In this document: piece by piece, positions 17,057 to 24,497 of the stretch | Position numbering within the stretch: the stretch's first letter is position 1 | Layout of the letters: each line of letters begins with the position of its first letter | Source: Pseudomonas parakoreensis | Lineage (GTDB): Bacteria > Pseudomonadota > Gammaproteobacteria > Pseudomonadales > Pseudomonadaceae | Assembly (NCBI RefSeq): GCF_021602155.1 | Contig: NZ_BQHY01000005.1 | Location: 310,001-374,000, forward strand | Length of the DNA stretch: 64,000 nt | Direction: 5' to 3' | The notes under the pieces: model-generated | Database searches by the model: none | Told to the model about the DNA's origin: nothing | What the model saw: the letters and a program-made list of their open reading frames with translations, nothing else | Program-made: the position numbers and the translations under genes

Positions 17057-17824
17057 CTAGTTCGCCGCCTCCAACCAGACGGACGGTGCCTGGCCGAGGA
17101 CGCGCCGGAACATCGTCGAGAACGCCGCCGGGCTTTCATAACCGAAGTCCAGAGCGATCCGCGTCACCGCATCACCGGCCGCCAGCCGCGCCAGTGCCAG
17201 CACCACGCAGGCCTGTTGCCGCCATTGACTGAAGCTCAACCCGGTCTGCTGCCGAAACAGTCTGTTGAAGGTGCGCAAGCTTATGTGCAACTGCTCGGCC
17301 CAGTGTTGCGGTGACTGATGGGCGTTCGGCTGATGCAGAAAGTTCTGACACAAAGCCAGGAGCTTTCCGTCAGTCGGCAGCGGAATGTGCAAGGGCAGGG
17401 GCGCACTGCGCGCCAGCTCATGCAGCAGCAAGTCGATCAGTACGCCATCGCGTCCTTCGAGGTCATAGGCCAGCGGCACTTCCACCGCCTCCATCAACAA
17501 GTGCCGCATCAACGGCGAAACGCTGATCACCTGGCAGCGCTGCCCCAAATCCACCGACCCCGGCTCGATGTACAGGCTGCGCGTGCTCACGCCCAGCATC
17601 AGCACCTCATGTGCCACTCCCGGCGGAATCCACACTGCCCGTTGCGGCGGCACCACCCAGTTGCCGTCATGGGTACGAACCTGCATTACCCCGGTCGCGC
17701 CGTACAACAACTGCGCCCGCCGATGCGTATGAAATGGCAACAGATGGCCGTGGGAATAATCCGTACCGACCGCCACCACCGGGCGCGGCGTGTCATCCAG
17801 CAGATTGATCGAAACATTGCGCAT
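17057..17824 (-). CDS. AraC-family regulator with N-terminal cupin domain
   Basis: 255 aa. Cupin-type sensor domain in the N-terminal half ('HLLPFHTHRRAQLLYG', 'VPPQRAVWIPPGVAHEV'), then the double HTH: 'WAEQLHISLRTFNRLFRQQTG' and 'DAVTRIALDFGYESPAAFSTMFRRVLGQAP'. ATG 17824 has GGAAA upstream. It is transcribed divergently from the TauE-like transporter at 17937, the probable target. Such regulators often respond to small organic acids or amines; the inducer is not visible. Confidence 0.88.
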   Translation of the reverse strand: MRNVSINLLDDTPRPVVAVGTDYSHGHLLPFHTHRRAQLLYGATGVMQVRTHDGNWVVPPQRAVWIPPGVAHEVLMLGVSTRSLYIEPGSVDLGQRCQVISVSPLMRHLLMEAVEVPLAYDLEGRDGVLIDLLLHELARSAPLPLHIPLPTDGKLLALCQNFLHQPNAHQSPQHWAEQLHISLRTFNRLFRQQTGLSFSQWRQQACVVLALARLAAGDAVTRIALDFGYESPAAFSTMFRRVLGQAPSVWLEAAN

Positions 17825-17936
17825 CGAGCGTTTCCCAGCAGTTGGCGTAAACGCAAACATTATTGGCTGAGTTGCTGAAGCAGGCCAAGCCGCGTCGCTC
17901 TATCGTCGGCCGCTTCCCATCACCGGAAGACGCGCC

Positions 17937-18752
17937 ATGTTCTACCTCCTGCTAACCCTGTTCGGCTGTATGACCGGCATAACCGCCGTCTTGTTCGGCT
18001 TCGGCGGCGGCTTCGTCGTCGTGCCGCTGCTCTATCGCATGCTCAACGCCAGTCACGACGCCGACGACGCCATCGGCCAATCGGCCATGCACATCGCCGT
18101 CGCCACCTCGACCTGCGTGATGATCGTCAACGCCCTGATCGCCACCGACAAACACCGCCGCGCCGGCAACCTGATCCGCCATTACCTGTGGCCCCTCGGC
18201 GGCTTCATCGCCCAGGGCGCGATCATCGGCGCGATCGCCGCGGTGTGGGTCAGCGGCGAGGTCATCCGCTACGCGTTCATCGCCTACCTCGGCGTGACCA
18301 TCATCGACTGCCTGCTCAGACGCGGCTTCCTCATCCGTGACGAAAGCGTCATCCCACGCCGATTAGATCGCAAGGAAATATCCGCCGGCGGTGTAGGCAT
18401 CGGCGCCATCGCCACCTTCCTCGGCGTAGGAGGAAGCGTCATGACCGTGCCGCTGTTGCGTCGCTGTGGGTTGAGCATGTCCCAGGCCACGTCCATGGCC
18501 AATCCACTGAGCGTGCCGGTGGCACTGACCGGGACGCTGACGTACATGGCGCTGGCCGGTTTCAGCGAGACGGATCTGGGCGCGTGGTTTATCGGGTACG
18601 TGGATTTGCTGGCGTTTACGGTGCTGACACTGGGGTCGTTGGTCGGGATTCGGTTGGCTACGCCGTGGATCGGGCGGATACCGGATCGGGTGCATGCGTG
18701 GGTGTACATCGGTTTGCTCATGATGGTGATGATCAGCATGTGTGTGAGTTGA
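17937..18752 (+). CDS. TauE/SafE-family sulfite/organosulfonate exporter-like protein
   Basis: 271-aa inner-membrane protein with seven or eight hydrophobic segments. The internal duplication of the TauE family is visible: 'FGFGGGFVVVPLLYRML' in the first half and 'FLGVGGSVMTVPLLRRCG' in the second (G-rich loop then VPLL). GGAAG precedes ATG 17937. Substrate cannot be assigned; members move sulfite, sulfoacetate or other anions. Divergent from an AraC regulator. Confidence 0.88.
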   Translation: MFYLLLTLFGCMTGITAVLFGFGGGFVVVPLLYRMLNASHDADDAIGQSAMHIAVATSTCVMIVNALIATDKHRRAGNLIRHYLWPLGGFIAQGAIIGAIAAVWVSGEVIRYAFIAYLGVTIIDCLLRRGFLIRDESVIPRRLDRKEISAGGVGIGAIATFLGVGGSVMTVPLLRRCGLSMSQATSMANPLSVPVALTGTLTYMALAGFSETDLGAWFIGYVDLLAFTVLTLGSLVGIRLATPWIGRIPDRVHAWVYIGLLMMVMISMCVS

Positions 18753-18756
18753 TCCA

Positions 18757-19740
18757 TCACACCAACCCCGGCGCCTCCCGCACAATAAAGTGATCCAGGT
18801 TCTCGATATTGGCACTGAACACCCCGAACGTCTGTTCGGGGTTCTTCTTGCTCGGCACCTGCTTCAACTCCGGCGTCACCCCATAGAAGAAACAGAACAA
18901 CTCCTGGTCGCTGTCGATCGCGTGCTTGATCTCTTCCAGAAACGCCTTGCGCTTGCGATAGTTGTCGATCAACTTCTTGCTCAAGTACACGTTCACCGAA
19001 TACGGCTTCTTCTTCGCCTCACCCGCCTGCTTGAACCAGACCTTCTGCTCGAAATCGATGCGAAAACTCTGGGTGTAATCCTTGATCTCCTTGATCTTGC
19101 CCCAGTAAATCAGCCCCTTGTTGTCCGTCAGATACTCGATCTTCTTGAAGAACGAGCCATAAGGCGCCGTGTGCTCGCCGATCTTCAACGGCATGCGCTT
19201 GAGCAATTCCTTGTCGGCGAAGTTCGTCACAAAACACTCCACCGGATGCGCAAACACACTGGTCTTGTCCGGCGCCGTCTCACGCCCCGGCGACTCCCTG
19301 GAACTCACCTGCGCCACCCGCACCGGATCATCCCGCAACACATCCGCCGCCCCCGCAGGCGCAGCCGGCTTGCGCACATACTCACGCCGCGTCAGCAACA
19401 ACTCCGATGGGAAGTGTTCCTCGCGAGCGTCATCCGTTTCGCCATCCGCCGTCTCAACGCCAGATGCCGACGCTTTCAAACTCACATACGGACAACCCGC
19501 TACATGCTGCGTCGTGGGTAGATTCTTGAAGTGCGGCGTGCGCACGTAATTCACATTTTTCGCGTTGAACGTGCCCAACTCGTTGGAGGCATCAAACGCC
19601 AAACGACAGGCATCGTTGGGGCACTGGAAGTGCTCCTTGGCAGAATCGAACGCCACCGTCTCATCGAAATTCAGGTCGCGAACGTCATAGATCGACAACT
19701 TGTCGTCGAGGCTGAGGCAGTAGGCGAAATCGAATTTCAT
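18757..19740 (-). CDS. Unrecognised protein with Cys/His cluster
   Basis: 327 aa, no family I can name. N-terminal region (about 40-90) holds 'FQCPNDACRLAFDAS' and later 'TTQHVAGCPYVS', giving a CxxxxC...HxxxC set that could bind zinc, reminiscent of the zinc-ribbon front of CoiA-like proteins. A linker rich in Ala, Pro and Asp (about 105-165) follows. The C-terminal half is basic ('KIKEIKDYTQSFRIDFEQKVWF', 'KLIDNYRKRKAFLEEIKHAI'), mixed alpha/beta, and ends 'DHFIVREAPGLV'. ATG 19740 is preferred over the frame start at 19884, whose extra 48 residues are proline-rich and non-coding in character. It is convergent with the TauE gene. Confidence 0.7.
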   Translation of the reverse strand: MKFDFAYCLSLDDKLSIYDVRDLNFDETVAFDSAKEHFQCPNDACRLAFDASNELGTFNAKNVNYVRTPHFKNLPTTQHVAGCPYVSLKASASGVETADGETDDAREEHFPSELLLTRREYVRKPAAPAGAADVLRDDPVRVAQVSSRESPGRETAPDKTSVFAHPVECFVTNFADKELLKRMPLKIGEHTAPYGSFFKKIEYLTDNKGLIYWGKIKEIKDYTQSFRIDFEQKVWFKQAGEAKKKPYSVNVYLSKKLIDNYRKRKAFLEEIKHAIDSDQELFCFFYGVTPELKQVPSKKNPEQTFGVFSANIENLDHFIVREAPGLV

Positions 19741-20015
19741 GGCGGGGCTCGGATCCTTGAGTGGGGGGAGGGGTATTAATAGCGGGAGGCGCGGCGGGTT
19801 GCACTGATTGTTTTCAGGATGATGCGGAATCTGTGGGGGCAGCCTGCTGGCGATTCCAGGCATCAACCAGATTTCAATCCTCACCCCGCCACTGCAGGCA
19901 GCACATCACCCCTGTGGCGAGGGAGCTTGCTCCCGCTGGGCTGCGAAGCAGCCCCAAGCATTTTGAGGCACAAAAAATCCGCTGCTTGAACCTCAAACAG
20001 CGGATCTTCAAGCCA
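19741..20015. other. Intergenic region with REP-like sequences
   Basis: Contains ctgtgggggcagcctgctgg at 19831 and cctgtggcgagggagcttgc at 19911 followed by a hairpin (gctgggctgcgaagcagcccc), both degenerate REP types. No gene seen. Confidence 0.7.
19972..20005 (-). terminator. Intrinsic terminator of the BRO-N gene
   Basis: On the minus strand ATCCGCTG (20005-19998) pairs with CAGCGGAT (19984-19977), followed by TTTTTT. It lies just past the stop at 20016. Confidence 0.85.
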
Positions 20016-20525
20016 TCAGCAACCACGCAATAATCGCGAGGCCTTACGCCACCAGGATTCTTGTCGATTGAACGGATCCTCCGCCAGCAAACAAGGCATA
20101 TCCCGCAACCGAATCCACGGCTCGTCCTGCCAGTGCAACGTACTCAGCGACATCTGCGGCCAACTCAAGACACTCAACGTCGGACGCTCAACCGAACGCG
20201 CCGGACGTGCATCACGCAGAGCAGGCACAACCTGATGCGTCAGCCACTCACGAAGCTGCCGATACTCAGGGCAGTAGTGATAGATCAGCAGTGCATACAC
20301 ACCGGACTCACTCACCATCATGTGGTCTTCAGCTACGCCATAGATTTCCACGCACATCATCTGTCGCTGATCAGCGTCGAGTTTGCGCAACTGGCGCTCA
20401 TCAAGATGTTTACCCATTAACCGGCCCAACTCATTGACGCAGAACCACGCTTGGTTCTCGACCAGAAGGGCGTGCAGGTGGGTTTTGTTGCGGGTGAAAC
20501 GAGTCGGGAGAAGTGGTTCAGACAT
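20016..20525 (-). CDS. Phage antirepressor-like protein (BRO-N domain)
   Basis: 169 aa. Residues 10-115 match the BRO N-terminal domain found in phage antirepressors: 'HALLVENQAWFCVNELGRLMG' and 'MMVSESGVYALLIYHYCPE' plus 'LREWLTHQVVPALR', the 'r.WltrevlPalR' hallmark. The last 55 residues are variable ('ERPTLSVLSWPQ...'). AGGAGG eight bases before ATG 20525 is a strong ribosome site. Own terminator downstream. The non-coding region upstream (20540-20840) is highly structured and resembles phage immunity RNA control of antirepressors. Probably a domesticated prophage remnant rather than an intact phage: no other phage gene is nearby. Confidence 0.82.
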   Translation of the reverse strand: MSEPLLPTRFTRNKTHLHALLVENQAWFCVNELGRLMGKHLDERQLRKLDADQRQMMCVEIYGVAEDHMMVSESGVYALLIYHYCPEYRQLREWLTHQVVPALRDARPARSVERPTLSVLSWPQMSLSTLHWQDEPWIRLRDMPCLLAEDPFNRQESWWRKASRLLRGC

Positions 20526-20620
20526 GGCACGCCTCCTGACCTGGAAGCACGGGATTTGAACGGTGGGTACAGCGAATCACCTTCATCATGAAGGTTGGAT
20601 AGTCAGGCATTTCCATTTAC

Positions 20621-20735
20621 CTCTGGCTGCTTTCTTAGGGCATTCGTTAGGGTGTCGGGAGCTAAGAAACCCACCAGAGACGGGCCGGACATATTCCCCT
20701 TTCGGGTCTTGTATTCGCCCACTCCCGACCTAACG
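20621..20735 (-). promoter_or_regulatory. Structured leader of the antirepressor-like transcript
   Basis: On the minus strand CGTTAGG-TCGGGAG (20735-20722) pairs with CTCCCGA-(cac)-CCTAACG (20661-20645). CTCTGG..TTCTTAG (20679-20662) can pair with CTAAGAA..CCAGAG downstream (20638-20621) or, alternatively, with the same motif in the small RNA upstream (20827-20805). The two pairings exclude each other. Confidence 0.55.
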
Positions 20736-20768
20736 GGATTTTTCGCAGGCGTAGAGAAACCGCAGACG

Positions 20769-20797
20769 AAAAAAAGCCGCATGACTGTCGGGTGCGG
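20769..20797 (-). terminator. Intrinsic terminator of the candidate antisense RNA
   Basis: Minus strand: CCGCA (20797-20793), loop, TGCGGC (20781-20776), then seven T (20775-20769). Confidence 0.7.
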
Positions 20798-20832
20798 AGG
20801 ACCGCTCTGGTTTGTAGAGTTTCTTAGGCTCG
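20769..20832 (-). ncRNA. Candidate C4-type antisense RNA
   Basis: A possible promoter TTGACG (20867-20862), 17-base spacer, TACCCT (20844-20839) would start an RNA near 20832 that ends at an intrinsic terminator (CCGCA/TGCGG stem then seven T, 20797-20769), about 64 nt. The RNA contains CTAAGAAAC and CCAGAG, complementary to GTTTCTTAG and CTCTGG in the leader of the antirepressor-like gene. This matches the logic of phage P1/P7 c4 RNA controlling ant. The promoter is weak, and the RNA start is inferred. Confidence 0.5.
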
Positions 20833-21026
20833 GATCTGAGGGTAGGGGGAACAGGGATGGTCGTCAACCAGCGACTTTTCCTACTTATCGTGAGGTAAAA
20901 CGAAATCTGGACAATGGCCCAGAGTAAATTATGCTGTGTTTATATCCAGTATTTGGTCGCCGCTGTTCTTCCAATTCACCCAACCCGTGTCGCCATGACT
21001 GATCTCACGGATTATGGGAAATTTCA

Positions 21027-21065
21027 TTTACTTTGGAGTTTCTAGGGCTAGAATGGTGACCATTC
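21027..21065 (+). promoter_or_regulatory. dcm promoter with 15-bp palindromic operator
   Basis: TTTACT (21027-21032), 16-base spacer, TAGAAT (21049-21054). The palindrome GAATGGT-G-ACCATTC (21051-21065; perfect 7-bp arms) overlaps the -10 box, a position suited to repression. Confidence 0.6.
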
Positions 21066-21098
21066 GTCACAGCTTTGACCCAGAGGAAATTCCGGCTC

Positions 21099-22535
21099 AT
21101 GAATCTTTTTGAAACAGCATCTTTTGAATCCTTGGGCGAAAAGACCTCGGATTCTTATGAGCCTGATACCCATCCTGTTACCGACCTTGCGTTACTGCAC
21201 AAGCTGCTGGAGATCTACGACCAAGGGCAGTTGGCCGAAATTCTCAATGATGTGAGCCCGAGTCACTGGTGCCGTGAAACCATCAATCGATGGATCAAGG
21301 GCAAGGCTTCGCCGAAGCTTTCCCACATTGAGTTCACTCGCCTCAAGGATCTGCTGCCCAAGCGTTTGAACCACAAACCTTCATTCACCTTTATCGATCT
21401 CTTTGCCGGTATCGGCGGTATCAGAAAAGGGTTTGAAGCCATCGGTGGCGAGTGCTTGTTCACATCCGAATGGAACAAGTACGCCGTTAAAACGTACAAG
21501 GCGAACCACTACTGCGATCCTGCTCGTCACCGCTTCAATCTCGACATCCGCTCGGTCACGCTTTCGGACAAGCCCGAAGTCAGCGACGAAGAAGCGTACA
21601 AGAATATTGATCGCGAAATTCCTGATCACGACGTCCTGTTGGCGGGTTTTCCATGCCAGCCGTTCTCGCTTGCGGGTGTTTCCAAGAAGAACTCTCTGGG
21701 ACGCAAACACGGTTTCGAGTGTGAGACACAGGGCACTCTGTTCTTCGACGTGGCACGTATTATTGCCGCGAAACGCCCGGCCGCATTCTTGCTCGAAAAC
21801 GTGAAAAACCTGAAAAGCCATGACAAGGGCAATACGTTTCGCATCATCTGCGAAGCGCTGGATGAACTGGGCTATGAGGTTGCAGACGTCAATGCACCGA
21901 AAGGCTCAGACCCGAAGGTCATTGATGCCAAGCATTTTGTCCCTCAGCATCGTGAGCGAATTGTGCTGGTCGGTTTCCGTCGTGACTTGAATGTTCACCA
22001 AGGGTTCACCCTGCGTGACATCAGCAAGCACATACCAAAGCAACGACCTAGCTTTGGTGATCTGCTCGATAAGGATGTGGACGAAAAATACATTCTTACT
22101 CCGAAGCTCTGGGATTACCTTTACAGATATGCCGAGAAACATCGCGAAAAGGGTAATGGTTTTGGCTTTGGTCTTACCCGTCCAAACGATGTTGCTCGTA
22201 CGCTTTCGGCGAGATATCACAAGGATGGTTCGGAAATCCTGGTTGACCGTGGTTTTGTGGACACCTTGGACTTCAACAGTGAATTGAATCAGCTCAATCG
22301 TCCGCGCCGACTGACTCCGCATGAGTGCTCGCGCCTGATGGGTTTTGACAAGCCGGGGGAAAGCAAATTTGTGATTCCTGTGTCCGATACTCAAGCGTAT
22401 CGTCAGTTTGGGAACTCAGTTGCGGTACCCGTGTTTGAGGCTGTTGCGACGCTGATGAAGGGCCGAATTCTTGCAGCAAAAGCCAAAATTTCTGATGCGG
22501 AACAACCACAATTAGAAATTGCTCTTGCCAATTAA
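21099..22535 (+). CDS. dcm: Dcm-type DNA (cytosine-5) methyltransferase
   Basis: 478 aa, close to E. coli Dcm over its whole length. C5-methyltransferase motifs: '[15 protein letters not shown]' (AdoMet binding, motif I), '[14 protein letters not shown]' with catalytic Cys186 (motif IV), 'FLLENVKNL' (ENV, motif VI), '[14 protein letters not shown]' (motif VIII) and '[12 protein letters not shown]' (motif X). The target-recognition stretch '[16 protein letters not shown]' resembles that of Dcm, so it should methylate the inner C of CCWGG. The N-terminal 80 residues contain an HTH-like run '[18 protein letters not shown]' then '[14 protein letters not shown]', which could bind DNA. ATG 21099 has AGAGGAA upstream; the TTG at 21075 is less likely. 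First gene of the defence island; its own restriction enzyme and Vsr follow. Confidence 0.95.
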   Translation: MNLFETASFESLGEKTSDSYEPDTHPVTDLALLHKLLEIYDQGQLAEILNDVSPSHWCRETINRWIKGKASPKLSHIEFTRLKDLLPKRLNHKPSFTFIDLFAGIGGIRKGFEAIGGECLFTSEWNKYAVKTYKANHYCDPARHRFNLDIRSVTLSDKPEVSDEEAYKNIDREIPDHDVLLAGFPCQPFSLAGVSKKNSLGRKHGFECETQGTLFFDVARIIAAKRPAAFLLENVKNLKSHDKGNTFRIICEALDELGYEVADVNAPKGSDPKVIDAKHFVPQHRERIVLVGFRRDLNVHQGFTLRDISKHIPKQRPSFGDLLDKDVDEKYILTPKLWDYLYRYAEKHREKGNGFGFGLTRPNDVARTLSARYHKDGSEILVDRGFVDTLDFNSELNQLNRPRRLTPHECSRLMGFDKPGESKFVIPVSDTQAYRQFGNSVAVPVFEAVATLMKGRILAAKAKISDAEQPQLEIALAN

Positions 22536-22551
22536 CACTACCCTGGTGTTA
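22535..22551 (+). promoter_or_regulatory. Inverted repeat containing a CCTGG site between dcm and the nuclease gene
   Basis: AACAC (22535-22539) and GTGTT (22547-22551) flank taccctg; CCTGG occupies 22543-22547. It begins at the last base of the dcm stop. Could be a weak terminator or a methylation-sensitive control point. Confidence 0.45.
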
Positions 22552-22616
22552 TTTAGCTACTACTAGAGAACGGAGCGGCCACGCCGCTTCGATGTAGGCT
22601 AAGTCCAGGAGCTGTC

Positions 22617-23945
22617 GTGTCAGGAGCTAATGAGTCACCTTTGGAATATGTGTCAAGGGTGATGCGTCGCCTCGGAGCAAGGCGCGTTGTCTTTAAGTTG
22701 TTGGCAAACAACGACAATTCGAAGCAGCAAATTTACTTTGGAAGTGATTTTGATGTTTTGCGATTGATACCCCATGGAGACCTTGTGGGGGAAACCACTA
22801 AGGATAAGGGGGTGATGTATAAAGCCTCCTTGAAGCTTAGCTGGATTGATATCGAGTCTGACTCACCTCCTTCACCCGCTCCCGGCGCACAATTAATTTT
22901 CTATCCTCGCTACCCAGAGGTCAGACTGTCTGGGTTTCTTCGCGGTTCTGCTCTCGCACCTTCCAAGCTTATGCAACCACCAACGCCCGAACAAAGGGCT
23001 TTGCGCGGACAATCACAACGGTGCCTTGTCCTCGGCATATGCGCAGATAACACCATCCTCGCCTATTCCGGAGTTTGGGACGGCAAACTTGCCCGTGATG
23101 CTAATGTGAGGATTGAAAGCGGGAAAATATCAAGGGTTGCTTCAGTTTTTTATGAGCTGGAACAGCCTATACAGGAAGGGCGCATACTTCTTTTAGAAAA
23201 ATTATCGGAAATCTATCGAGGTGGATTTGTCCGGTCTGGGCGTCTGAGTTCAGCGGGAGATGTTATTGAATATCACGCAAAAAATGGAGCTGGTTACACT
23301 CTCGAAAGAATGTTTGGAATAGTCCCCAATGGAAGATCAGAACCTGACTTTCACGATTGGGAGCTTAAATCACACCGCTCCGGTGCAGTTACCTTAATGA
23401 CCCCAGAGCCTGACTCGGGAACCTATAAAACGGACTTAGGGAAGTTTCTAACAACCTACGGGACTTGTACCGAGTCACGACGTGACTTTACTGGAAGGCA
23501 TCTCATAGGCGTCCAAAATGAGCGTAGTGGTTTAACATTTCGGATGGAGGGATATGATCCGGAAAAAAATGAAGTAGTTGACCCTGATGGAGGATTAATT
23601 ATGCGAAACCTGCAAGGAGAAGTCGCCTTAGGTTGGACCTTTAACAAAATCCTCACGCACTGGTCTAGGAAGCATGCGCAGACCGCATATGTTTCGTATA
23701 AGGTGATTGCAAAAGATGTTAACTATTATAGGTTTGGCCCAGAAATTCTATTATGCAGTGGTGCTGATTTGAAACTATTTCTCCATGCGATGTATGGAAA
23801 TAAGGTTTATCACGATCCTGGTATAAATATGAAGCTTGTCGATGGTGAATGGAAACCAAAGAAGCGAAACCAATTTAGAGTTGGATGGAAAGGCATTGAC
23901 AGTCTCTATGAAGTAAGTGAAAGGGTATTGCTTACAGACCTGTAG
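22617..23945 (+). CDS. MvaI/BcnI-family type II restriction endonuclease
   Basis: 442 aa. The catalytic core matches the MvaI/BcnI family (monomeric PD-(D/E)XK-like enzymes cutting CCWGG or CCSGG): Glu230 in 'YTLERMFGI', then Asp244 and the Glu249-Leu-Lys251 pair in 'SEPDFHDWELKSHRSGA'. About 200 N-terminal residues precede this core, longer than MvaI itself, and include 'APGAQLIFYPRYPEVRLSGF', possibly an extra DNA-binding or regulatory domain. GTG 22617 is the start, with AGGAG eight bases upstream. Given the Dcm neighbour, the predicted target is CCWGG. It lies 81 bases after dcm and 14 bases before vsr. Confidence 0.9.
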   Translation: MSGANESPLEYVSRVMRRLGARRVVFKLLANNDNSKQQIYFGSDFDVLRLIPHGDLVGETTKDKGVMYKASLKLSWIDIESDSPPSPAPGAQLIFYPRYPEVRLSGFLRGSALAPSKLMQPPTPEQRALRGQSQRCLVLGICADNTILAYSGVWDGKLARDANVRIESGKISRVASVFYELEQPIQEGRILLLEKLSEIYRGGFVRSGRLSSAGDVIEYHAKNGAGYTLERMFGIVPNGRSEPDFHDWELKSHRSGAVTLMTPEPDSGTYKTDLGKFLTTYGTCTESRRDFTGRHLIGVQNERSGLTFRMEGYDPEKNEVVDPDGGLIMRNLQGEVALGWTFNKILTHWSRKHAQTAYVSYKVIAKDVNYYRFGPEILLCSGADLKLFLHAMYGNKVYHDPGINMKLVDGEWKPKKRNQFRVGWKGIDSLYEVSERVLLTDL

Positions 23946-23959
23946 TGAGGTGAGAAGAC

Positions 23960-24421
23960 TTGAATGATTTGGTCAGTGTTGCTACTCGCTCTCGAATGAT
24001 GTCGAGTATAAAAGGTAAGCATACTAAACCAGAGTTAGTCGTTAGACGTTTTCTTCATGAATCTGGTTTCCGTTTTAGGTTGCATCGCAAAGACTTGCCA
24101 GGAAAGCCAGATATTGTTCTCCCGAAGTACCGATTGGCCATATTTGTGCATGGGTGTTTTTGGCATCTCCATGCCGGATGCTTTTACTCCACTATCCCCG
24201 CCTCACGAGAAGAGTTCTGGCGAGCTAAATTGGAGGGGAATGCATTACGAGATGTATCGCATGTTTCTGAATTGTTAGGAAGCGGGTGGAGGGTGTTAGT
24301 TATCTGGGAGTGTGGGCTTAAGCATTTAGTTTCCAAGTTTGGCGAGCTGTTAGAGTTTATAAGGGCAGAAGATAGGTTTTTTGAATGGCCAGTTTTACCG
24401 CCGCGCTCAAAACCGGATTAG
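23960..24421 (+). CDS. vsr: Vsr very-short-patch repair endonuclease
   Basis: 153 aa. Nicks next to the T of T:G mismatches arising from deamination of 5-methylcytosine, preventing C-to-T mutation at methylated sites. Family pieces: 'ATRSRMMSSIKGKHTKPEL', 'FRLHRKDLPGKPDIVLPKYR' (catalytic Asp), 'AIFVHGCFWHLHAGCF' (His and zinc ligands), 'LGSGWRVLVIWECGL'. The TTG at 23960 is used as start because the conserved 'D..ATRS..M' begins just after it and GAGGTGAGAAG precedes it; the first in-frame ATG (23996) would delete part of that motif. Matches the Dcm specificity of the system. Confidence 0.93.
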   Translation: MNDLVSVATRSRMMSSIKGKHTKPELVVRRFLHESGFRFRLHRKDLPGKPDIVLPKYRLAIFVHGCFWHLHAGCFYSTIPASREEFWRAKLEGNALRDVSHVSELLGSGWRVLVIWECGLKHLVSKFGELLEFIRAEDRFFEWPVLPPRSKPD

Positions 24422-24497
24422 AGATGTTTTGGTGTTTAAGCGTTTTCTATGAAGATTCTTGTTCATTTTGAGTTTGATTTTTTCAGGAGGAAGAAAT

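Larger units (their letters stand above)
20526..21026. other. Structured non-coding region between antirepressor-like gene and dcm
   Basis: About 500 bases without a convincing gene. It contains three copies of a ctctgg...tttcttag motif (direct at 20621 and 20805, inverted at 20661), a long-range stem (20645-20661 with 20722-20735), and a minus-strand terminator at 20769. The rest (20840-21026) shows nothing I can name. Confidence 0.7.

Noticed and set aside
20595-20927. Plus-strand frame of 110 codons starting with TTG
   Set aside because: It overlaps the structured region and the minus-strand terminator, has no ribosome site, and its composition (many Arg, Gly, Phe) follows the palindromes. 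An Ash/Icd-like phage protein is a remote alternative.
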